Assembly: GCA_002431635.1 (NCBI GenBank)
Contig: DJGH01000036.1
Span: 18,831-27,704 of the forward strand
DNA: 8,874 nt
DNA from: Petrotoga sp. UBA5851
GTDB lineage: Bacteria; Thermotogota; Thermotogae; Petrotogales; Petrotogaceae
Reading direction: 5' to 3'
The position numbers and the translations under genes were made by a program. Positions within the stretch are counted from its first letter, which is position 1. Every line of letters starts with the position of its first letter. Below, one piece after another: positions 1 through 4,730 of this stretch. The notes under the pieces are model-generated. The model made no database searches. It was not told where the DNA came from and worked only from the letters and a program-made list of their open reading frames with translations.

Positions 1-1
1 C

Positions 2-702
2 GGGGTTATAGCTGATAGGAAGAATAGAAAGAAATTAATGATTTACTCAGATTTTATAAGCGGAGCCTTATGTATAGATTTAACCCTGCTGGCATATATC
101 ACTACTTTGAATCTTGCTATAATTCTTATTTACCTTGTGTTTTAACCTTTTATAAGTACTTTGTTCGACTCAGCAAGCATGTCTATAATGTCTGAGCTGA
201 TTGAAAGACAAGAAAATCAAGTACTATATGACTATTATGACTATCAACTCGATGTTCGCCATATCTATAATTAGTGCCTTTATTCCAATTAATCTAAAAA
301 GAGACGGAGGTTTCGGAAACACTTATATAGGACTTGCCAAAAGTGTATTTACTTTTGGTTCTTTTATTGGCACAGGTTTTTTGTTGTTTATACGGAAAAA
401 CTATCCTAATAAGTTTTTTTATTTTTTCATACTTTTTGTTAAATGTTAATCTTTTATTATTCAGTATAGTAGTAAATTTAAAGACCGGCAGCAATATCTT
501 CCGTTTCGCCATGCTGATTTCTTTTTTGTTTTTAAACGGTCTGATATTGCTTTTTACCAATATAATTCTGAGTGCGAATTTTCAGAAAACTGTTCCAAAC
601 GAATTACGAGCACGAATAGATTCTTTCAGAATGATAATCAATCAATTCTCAGGTATGCTTAGTATTTTCATAGGAGGTTTTCTTCTTGACATTCTCAACA
701 GC
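2..702 (+). pseudogene. Broken MFS efflux transporter, 5' end outside window
   Basis: This is the remnant of a major facilitator superfamily drug exporter. Frame 2 carries the cytoplasmic loop motif GVIADRKNRKK (2-34), typical of the MFS loop between helices 2 and 3. It is interrupted by TAA at 143-145 and resumes in the same frame with FDSASMSIMSELIERQ (about 164-211). The protein then continues in frame 3 (201 to about 420, starting KIKYYMTIMTINSMF), which looks like helix 7, so the helix 6 and central loop region is missing. It moves to frame 1 near the T-runs at 413-440. The final part has TVPNELRARIDSF followed by a glycine-rich helix ending FIGGFLLDIL (to about 696), typical of the MFS C-terminal half. 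One stop, two frame changes and an internal deletion make function implausible. The family call is good; the substrate cannot be told. Confidence 0.8.
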
Positions 703-714
703 TTAGAGATAGTG

Positions 715-1110
715 CTTCGGGGTTTTGTAAGAATTTCAACGATAAACCAGATTCCTTTATGGCAAAAAGGAACTTTGAGAGAGCATGTATGCGACTCTAA
801 AATAAATGAAGCAAGATTCAGGAAAATGCTGGGATCTTTTGATATTATAGGGGAAAGTTTTGATAAAAATATGGAGGAGTTCAGTAGCGGAGAGCTCAAG
901 AAGATAGAGCTTCTCAGATCTATCATGGATCCGGTTATGCTTCTATTGTGGGATGAACCTTTAAACTATCTGGATATTCCAACCAGGTTAAAAATCGAGG
1001 AGTCTGTTATGTTCTTTAAACCTACTATTATGTTTATAGAACATGACAAGTATTTCATAGAAAAAGTTACCTCAAAAAAGTTTTTTCTTTTAAGTAAGCT
1101 ATACAGATAA
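715..1110 (+). pseudogene. C-terminal fragment of an ABC-F ATPase, fused in frame to the MFS remnant
   Basis: About 130 codons of the second ATPase domain of an ABC-F protein, the soluble family that protects ribosomes from antibiotics (Lsa/Vga/VmlR type) or acts in translation. Numbered in the 258-codon frame starting at 334, the signature motif is SSGELKK (184-190), Walker B is VMLLLWDEP (201-209), the D-loop is NYLDI (211-215) and the switch histidine is in FIEHDKYF (H237). The order and spacing match the end of an ABC-F protein. WDEPLNYLDI is particularly like resistance-type members. The whole first ATPase domain, the linker and the second Walker A are absent, so it cannot hydrolyse ATP by itself. 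It is in the same open frame as the last MFS helices, with the join at about 697-724. This looks like a deletion joining two neighbouring resistance genes, not a designed fusion. Confidence 0.82.
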
Positions 1111-1226
1111 GTTGAGATTTTTTGTCTTGTTTTAATTTACGTTTTGTAAATGAAAAAGACTTTTTTTTGTAATTTTGTTACTATATACTCTAAAACGTAT
1201 TAAAAAAAATAAAAGGAGGTAAGGCC
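1111..1226. other. AT-rich spacer with weak promoter-like sequence
   Basis: No gene is visible here. TATACT at 1184-1189 would serve as a -10 box, but the position 17 bases upstream is only a T-run, so a promoter for the small frames that follow is possible but not supported. The 3' end contains the AAGGAGGT ribosome binding sequence for the frame starting at 1227. Confidence 0.3.
1213..1224 (+). repeat. Ribosome-binding repeat, copy 1
   Basis: AAGGAGGTAAGG precedes the ATG at 1227. The same 12 bases recur at 1459-1470 before the ATG at 1472, and the first codons after each ATG are also similar (ATGATAAG and ATGAATAAG). Each copy has a CCATGG hairpin nearby, which suggests a duplicated leader module. 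Confidence 0.6.
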
Positions 1227-1335
1227 ATGATAAGAAGAAAGTTCAGCGCAGTTAACGGCATTTTTAATCTTAGCGGGATTGGTGTGTCAATTTTGGATAG
1301 CCTTGCCTCTGTATCAGCTTCTTAAGAGAAGATAG
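1227..1335 (+). pseudogene. Small membrane peptide with an apparent one-base insertion
   Basis: AAGGAGG sits 7 bases upstream of ATG 1227. Read straight, the frame gives a 32-residue peptide ending at TAA 1323-1325. If one A of the pair at 1254-1255 is removed, the frame continues to TAG 1333-1335. It then gives a 35-residue peptide with a basic start (MIRRKFSAV), one hydrophobic helix (TAFLILAGLVCQFWIALPLY) and a basic end (KRR). That second reading has the design of a small single-pass membrane protein, so a frameshift is likely. It could also be the two ends of a larger membrane protein after internal deletion. A terminator follows at once. No family recognised. Confidence 0.4.
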
Positions 1336-1343
1336 TTAATTAC

Positions 1344-1380
1344 AGAGCCATGGTTATCCATATACCATGGCTCTTTTTAT
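1344..1380 (+). terminator. Rho-independent terminator 1 with CCATGG stem
   Basis: Perfect 11-bp stem AGAGCCATGGT (1344-1354) with ACCATGGCTCT (1364-1374), a 9-base loop, then a T-run at 1374-1378. It lies just after the small frame ending at 1335. Confidence 0.85.
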
Positions 1381-1423
1381 ATGAGAGTAATTAAAAAAAA
1401 TTTTTTGATTAATTTTTTTTAAT

Positions 1424-1454
1424 AGCCATGGTATAACGATACCATGGCTTTTTT
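1424..1454 (+). terminator. Rho-independent terminator 2, near-copy of the first
   Basis: Perfect 11-bp stem AGCCATGGTAT (1424-1434) with ATACCATGGCT (1439-1449), loop AACG, then TTTTTT (1449-1454). The core AGCCATGGT/ACCATGGCT is the same as in the hairpin at 1344-1374, so arms of the two hairpins could pair with each other. It ends 4 bases before the ribosome binding site of the next frame, a position suited to attenuation as well as termination. Confidence 0.8.
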
Positions 1455-1458
1455 ATTT

Positions 1459-1470
1459 AAGGAGGTAAGG
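1459..1470 (+). repeat. Ribosome-binding repeat, copy 2
   Basis: Second copy of AAGGAGGTAAGG (first at 1213-1224), directly after terminator 2 and just before ATG 1472. Confidence 0.6.
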
Positions 1471-1471
1471 T

Positions 1472-1544
1472 ATGAATAAGCTTATTCGGGGAAGAGCAGA
1501 AAACTGAAGTTGTGGAACTGGCATCAAAGCAACATGGCATTTAA
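1472..1544 (+). pseudogene. Short frameshifted gene remnant
   Basis: ATG 1472 has AAGGAGG 6 bases upstream, but the frame stops after 11 codons (MNKLIRGRAEN, TGA 1505-1507). Dropping one base at about 1487-1491 continues it as GEEQKTEVVELASKQHGI up to TAA 1542-1544. That sequence has normal protein-like composition. This looks like the start and end of a once longer gene joined by deletion, with a frameshift. No family can be named from so little. Confidence 0.3.
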
Positions 1545-1560
1545 GGGAGAGGGCATTTTT

Positions 1561-1722
1561 ATGATGAAAAATTTTAATAAGACTTTTAATGGTCTAAGAA
1601 GTTACAGGACAGAATCACTTCAAAAGAACAATTTTACACTTGAGCTACTGCAAAACTCTATGCTGTCAAAAACTAATGAACATGAAGAACTGTATCTAAG
1701 GAGGCATACTTATGAAAAATAG
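1561..1722 (+). CDS. Small hypothetical protein, 53 aa
   Basis: Reading frame of 53 codons starting MMKNFNKTFNGLRSYR, preceded by AAGGGAGAGG about 7 bases upstream. A TTG at 1510 would lengthen it, but the Shine-Dalgarno favours 1561. It is polar, rich in Asn, Lys, Leu and Glu, with no signal peptide, membrane helix or recognisable motif. Its last codons contain the ribosome binding site of the next frame, and the two frames overlap by 11 bases, as in coupled operon genes. It is one of a run of short frames (1227-1956) ahead of an ABC exporter remnant. It may be a genuine small protein or peptide precursor, or the trimmed end of a larger gene. Confidence 0.35.
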   Translation: MMKNFNKTFNGLRSYRTESLQKNNFTLELLQNSMLSKTNEHEELYLRRHTYEK

Positions 1723-1834
1723 CAAATATTTAATACAAGAAAATATCCAGAAAAATAACGGTAGGTACTCGGTCGCACTCGAAAATATATATGAGATACG
1801 TGAAATATATATTGAACTTTCAAAAATACTTTAA
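1712..1834 (+). CDS. Small hypothetical protein, 40 aa
   Basis: A near-ideal AAGGAGG (1698-1704) lies 7 bases before ATG 1712. The 40 codons give a charged, soluble peptide (MKNSKYLIQENIQKNNG at the start, ending IYIELSKIL) with a possible amphipathic helix in the second half. No family recognised. It overlaps the frame before it by 11 bases, and the next ATG is only 14 bases after its stop. The strong initiation signal argues that this start was once used. The length and decayed surroundings leave open that only the front of a former gene survives. Confidence 0.4.
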   Translation: MKNSKYLIQENIQKNNGRYSVALENIYEIREIYIELSKIL

Positions 1835-1848
1835 AAAAGGAGATAATT

Positions 1849-1956
1849 ATGAAGAATACTTTTAAGAAGAAACGAAAAACATCGGAATCTTTTGAAGAAA
1901 TCAAGGAAACTTATTTGATAAGCAATATTTTGTTAAGCGTGCGACGTTTCATGTAA
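1849..1956 (+). CDS. Small basic hypothetical peptide, 35 aa
   Basis: AAAAAAGGAGA with the core ending at 1842 precedes ATG 1849 by 6 bases. The 35-residue product is highly basic at its start (MKNTFKKKRK), then has ESFEEIKETY and ends LLSVRRFM. No signal peptide or known motif. It lies 24 bases upstream of the ABC exporter remnant and probably shared its transcript. It could be a small regulatory or precursor peptide, or a deletion remnant like its neighbours. I cannot decide which. Confidence 0.35.
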   Translation: MKNTFKKKRKTSESFEEIKETYLISNILLSVRRFM

Positions 1957-1980
1957 AAATAAGCCAAAGGAGTGTATTTC

Positions 1981-2135
1981 ATGAAAAAAATACTTAAATA
2001 TATAGGAAAGTACAAGCTCTTAGTTTTTTTACCTTTTGTTTTTCTGTTTGTATCTATCGTTTTGGATCTTATGCAGCCTTTCCTTTCAAGTACTTCGATA
2101 ATATGAATACCGGAGAGCTTATGTCAAGAAATTAA
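1981..2135 (+). pseudogene. ABC multidrug exporter (permease-ATPase type), collapsed remnant
   Basis: AAAGGAG (1966-1972) precedes ATG 1981. The first 38 or so codons read MKKILKYIGKYKLLVF, then a hydrophobic helix with LDLMQPFLSST. That is the usual N-terminus and first helix of a half-size ABC exporter of the MsbA/LmrA type. The frame stops at TGA 2104-2106. In another frame, 2091-2135 reads YFDNMNTGELMSRN then stop, matching the conserved loop FFD..xTGEL.SR found about 100 residues into such proteins. Helix 2 and everything after SR (most of the membrane domain and the entire ATPase domain) are missing. An internal deletion plus a 3' truncation explains this. Confidence 0.7.
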
Positions 2136-2214
2136 TTTTTAATTTATTTTTAAAAAAATTGACTTAGGTTCAATATCAAAAAAGTGATTAAATATATAAG
2201 GGGGGGAAAGTAAA

Positions 2215-2784
2215 ATGGCAAGAGTTTATGGAATTAAAAAGGCGTTGGCGCTGAATAATGTTGATGAAAAAACAATAAAGGAAATCATTGGTAATGAAGA
2301 TTTGGTAGATGTTATTGGGCGAATGGAAAACTTGATTGACTCTGATATGATGCATGAGATTTTAGATTCATGCGCTTGCGGAGGAGGACAGGAGTTTTTA
2401 AATCAATGTAAAAAGATTGGAAAGGACTTAGCTGGTAAGACATTAGATGAAAAAATAGATTATCTTAATAACTATATCTTTCATTCAGAAAAAATAATTC
2501 TCAACAGGAACAATTTATTAACAGGGACTTTTTTATACAAAGAAAATGAAAAATACAAATGCGTCTGTTCCGCCGCAGTAAAAAAGGGTATGATGGTTTA
2601 TGATCTTACAGAGAATACTGATAATCGTACTATGCCGCTTTCCTATTGTTTTTGTTGTGCTGGATCATTTCGCCGTCACTTACAGCTACAATTGGGGATT
2701 GAGTTAAAAACAAAAAAAATCGTTTCATCTCCAATTAACAGCAGGGGACAAAAACCCTGTGAGTTTATTTTTGAAATACTATAA
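2215..2784 (+). CDS. Cysteine-rich protein, probably DUF6144-like, 189 aa
   Basis: Intact 189-codon gene with AAGGGGGGG about 8 bases before ATG 2215. Nine cysteines fall in clusters: CAC (53-55), C65, CVC (116-118), CFCC (145-148) and C182. Clusters of this sort suggest metal, iron-sulfur or heme binding, but no standard motif is complete. The C-terminal block CFCCAGSFRRHLQLQLG with SSPINSRGQKPC is, from memory, typical of DUF6144 proteins of anaerobic bacteria, whose function is unknown. I could not verify this. No signal peptide or membrane helix, so it is likely cytoplasmic. It lies alone between a collapsed ABC exporter and an IS3 remnant. TTGACT at 2159-2164 resembles a -35 box, but no -10 stands at the normal distance. 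Confidence 0.7.
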   Translation: MARVYGIKKALALNNVDEKTIKEIIGNEDLVDVIGRMENLIDSDMMHEILDSCACGGGQEFLNQCKKIGKDLAGKTLDEKIDYLNNYIFHSEKIILNRNNLLTGTFLYKENEKYKCVCSAAVKKGMMVYDLTENTDNRTMPLSYCFCCAGSFRRHLQLQLGIELKTKKIVSSPINSRGQKPCEFIFEIL

Positions 2785-2880
2785 AATAATAAATTACATT
2801 TTGTTTAAATTGAAATTGATTATGTACTGGACAGATATCATAAAAGTAGAATCGGCAAACACCTAAAAATTGATAAAATA
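2785..2880. other. Spacer without recognisable gene
   Basis: AT-rich. Frame 1 is open from 2815 into the IS3 remnant (IDYVLDRYHKSRIGKHLK), but this part is not recognisable as transposase and has no start codon with a ribosome binding site. Confidence 0.3.
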
Positions 2881-3178
2881 AAATCAGAAAAAAAGTGTTT
2901 AAAACTTAGAAAACATATTGAAGAATTCAAAAAAGAAGCATTGAGATTATCTGATGAAATCGGAGTGAAAAAAGCATCTGAACGGCTAGTTATCCATCAT
3001 TATACAATTTCCTGATGGAGAAGAAACCATAAAAAAAGAATTATTAAAGTCTATACTTACAGATGATGAGATAAGGTTGCGTATCTCCGAACTCGAATGC
3101 GAAAACATAGAATTGAAGAAAGCTAACGATATCTTAAAGGATGCGCTTGGTTTTTTCGCAAAAGACCAAAAGAAGTAA
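2881..3178 (+). pseudogene. IS3-family transposase orfA, inactivated
   Basis: Remnant of the helix-turn-helix DNA-binding subunit (OrfA) of an IS3-family insertion sequence. Frame 1 reads EEFKKEALRLSDEIGVKKAS (2920-2979), then ERLVIHHYTIS, then TGA (3013-3015) where the family normally has a charged residue before WRR. Frame 2 carries the leucine-zipper part, LRISELECENIELKKANDI (from about 3074), and ends with the very typical LKDALGFFAKDQKK and TAA 3176-3178. One nonsense mutation and one frame change separate the halves. No intact orfB follows, and no terminal inverted repeats were identified, so the element is dead. Confidence 0.8.
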
Positions 3179-3222
3179 AAACATAAGAACTTCATCAGTC
3201 TTACAGGATAGTCAGAAAATAA

Positions 3223-3315
3223 GTAAAAAGATTAATATTCAGATACATCGTCTGTTATTACAATGCAAAGAGAATCACAAGCTCTATTCCGGTTGGTAAA
3301 TTTGGTTTAATAATA
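3223..3315 (+). pseudogene. Possible end of IS3 transposase orfB
   Basis: Frame 1 gives FRYIVCYYNAKRITSSIPVG (3238-3297). This resembles the YIxYYNxxRI segment near the C-terminus of IS3-family OrfB integrases. If real, nearly all of orfB, including the DDE catalytic core, has been deleted between orfA and this point. The match is short and may be chance. Confidence 0.25.
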
Positions 3316-3336
3316 AAAGTTTTTAAGGGGGATTAA

Positions 3337-4698
3337 ATGAGTAAAAAACTCACTGAGGATTCTTTAGTAAAGAATCTTCTTTATACATCTGTTCCAACAA
3401 TGATAGGTTTTGGCGCACAGATGCTCTACGATATTGTTGATCTTTTCTGGATAGGAATGATATCCAGCCAGGCTGTAGCTTCAGTAACGATATTTTCAAC
3501 ACTATTTTGGGTAGTTGAAGCGTTTAATGAAATTATAGGTACAAGTTCAGTATCACTTATTTCACAAAATTTTGGTCGTAACGATATCAAAAGGACCGAA
3601 CAGGCGATAGAGCAAACAATGACGTTTAAATTTCTTGTTGCTCTGCTTGCGGCACTCGCTACTGCTTTGTTTCTAAAACCTCTTCTGAGCTTTTTTTCGC
3701 CTGAACAGAGTATAATCAATTATGCGATGGAGTATGGATATATAAGACTTTTTTTTCTTCCCATAATGTTTTCTTCATATACTGTGAATACAGCATTAAG
3801 ATGCATAGGAGACGCAAAGACTCCGATGGTTATAATGATTATTGTAAGTATAATGAATATGGTGCTTGATCCTTTGTTTATGTTTGAAGTAGTACCAGGA
3901 ACCTCAATACCAGGACTTAATCTTGGGGTTTTCGGAGCGGCACTTGCTACGATCATAACTCAGACAACAGCTTTTTTAATAGGTTTTTATGTTCTTTTCA
4001 GTGGAAAAGCTGGAATAAAACCTTCCATAAAAGGATTATTCAGGCTTGATAAAGAGCTTGACATAAAGCTCATCACAATAGGATTGCCAAGTGGAATGGA
4101 AGTTTTCATGAAAAATATCTTTAATGTGGTATCGTTAAAGTTTGTATCAATGTTTGGCACTGCAGCTGTAGCTGCCAGTGGATTCGCTTCAAAAATTTTT
4201 GGCATGGGTTTTATGCCTCTTATAGGCCTTTCAATCTCAGGTTCGGCAATAGTTGGGCAGGCTCTCGGAAATGAAGATGTAAAGCTTGCTAAAAGAGCCT
4301 CAAATATCTCTGGAAGAATAGGGGTAGCAATAATGGCCTGTTTTACATTTTTTGTAGTTCTATTTGGACGGCAGATAATAGGAGTTTTTACAAATGATTC
4401 TCAGGTTATAAAATATGGTGCGGATTTTTTAAATTACGGATCTTTCGGATTGATTTTTTTGGCATACAGTTTTGGTATAACCGCAGCATTTTCAGGTTCT
4501 GGATATATGCTTCCTGTTTTTGTTTCAAGTACGGTTTCACGTTGGGCTGTACAGCTTCCAATAATGGTGATGGGTGTGTATCTTTTTAAAGATATCTTTT
4601 GGGTATGGCTTGCATGGATGTTTGGAGATGTTTCAGAGCTGGTTGTTAATTATATTTTCTATAAAAAAACACAATGGTATAAGAAGAGGGTTCATTAA
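3337..4698 (+). CDS. MATE family multidrug efflux transporter, 453 aa
   Basis: A membrane antiporter that expels cationic drugs or other toxic compounds in exchange for Na+ or H+. The length (453 aa) is normal for the family, and hydrophobic segments cover the whole chain in a pattern consistent with 12 helices in two MatE halves. The front shows LVKNLLYTSVPTMIGFGAQM and DIVDLFWIG (32-40), the usual helix 1 with its proline (P20) and the helix 1-2 acidic stretch. The second half has GLPSGMEVFMKN, the matching start of repeat two. AAGGGGG ends 5 bases before ATG 3337. The reading frame is intact, unlike every membrane transporter remnant to its left. A strong terminator begins within its stop codon. 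The upstream region is IS3 debris, and no convincing promoter was seen there. Substrate unknown. Confidence 0.93.
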   Translation: MSKKLTEDSLVKNLLYTSVPTMIGFGAQMLYDIVDLFWIGMISSQAVASVTIFSTLFWVVEAFNEIIGTSSVSLISQNFGRNDIKRTEQAIEQTMTFKFLVALLAALATALFLKPLLSFFSPEQSIINYAMEYGYIRLFFLPIMFSSYTVNTALRCIGDAKTPMVIMIIVSIMNMVLDPLFMFEVVPGTSIPGLNLGVFGAALATIITQTTAFLIGFYVLFSGKAGIKPSIKGLFRLDKELDIKLITIGLPSGMEVFMKNIFNVVSLKFVSMFGTAAVAASGFASKIFGMGFMPLIGLSISGSAIVGQALGNEDVKLAKRASNISGRIGVAIMACFTFFVVLFGRQIIGVFTNDSQVIKYGADFLNYGSFGLIFLAYSFGITAAFSGSGYMLPVFVSSTVSRWAVQLPIMVMGVYLFKDIFWVWLAWMFGDVSELVVNYIFYKKTQWYKKRVH

Positions 4699-4730
4699 AA
4701 ATCCCGGCAAGAAAATGCCGGGATTTTTTT
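4697..4730. terminator. Bidirectional Rho-independent terminator
   Basis: Stem AAAAATCCCGGCA (4697-4709) with TGCCGGGATTTTT (4716-4728), 13 bp without mismatch, loop AGAAAA, T-run on the plus strand to 4730 and the matching A-run for minus-strand reading. It serves the convergent MATE gene and the minus-strand operon. It overlaps the stop codons of both (TAA 4696-4698 and TAA 4731-4729). Confidence 0.92.

Noticed and set aside
294..560. 88-codon minus-strand frame over the MFS remnant
   Set aside because: Antisense to recognisable MFS sequence, with no motif or ribosome binding site.
1344..1454. CRISPR-like or mobile-element end repeats from the twin CCATGG hairpins
   Set aside because: Only two copies, each with a T-run typical of terminators, and no spacer array or target duplication.
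2159..2193. Promoter before the cysteine-rich gene (TTGACT, then TTAAAT)
   Set aside because: The spacer would be about 23 bases, too long for an ordinary sigma-70 promoter, and no MerR-type dyad was seen between the boxes.
2986..3195. 69-codon minus-strand frame over the IS3 remnant
   Set aside because: Antisense to clear OrfA sequence; no independent support.
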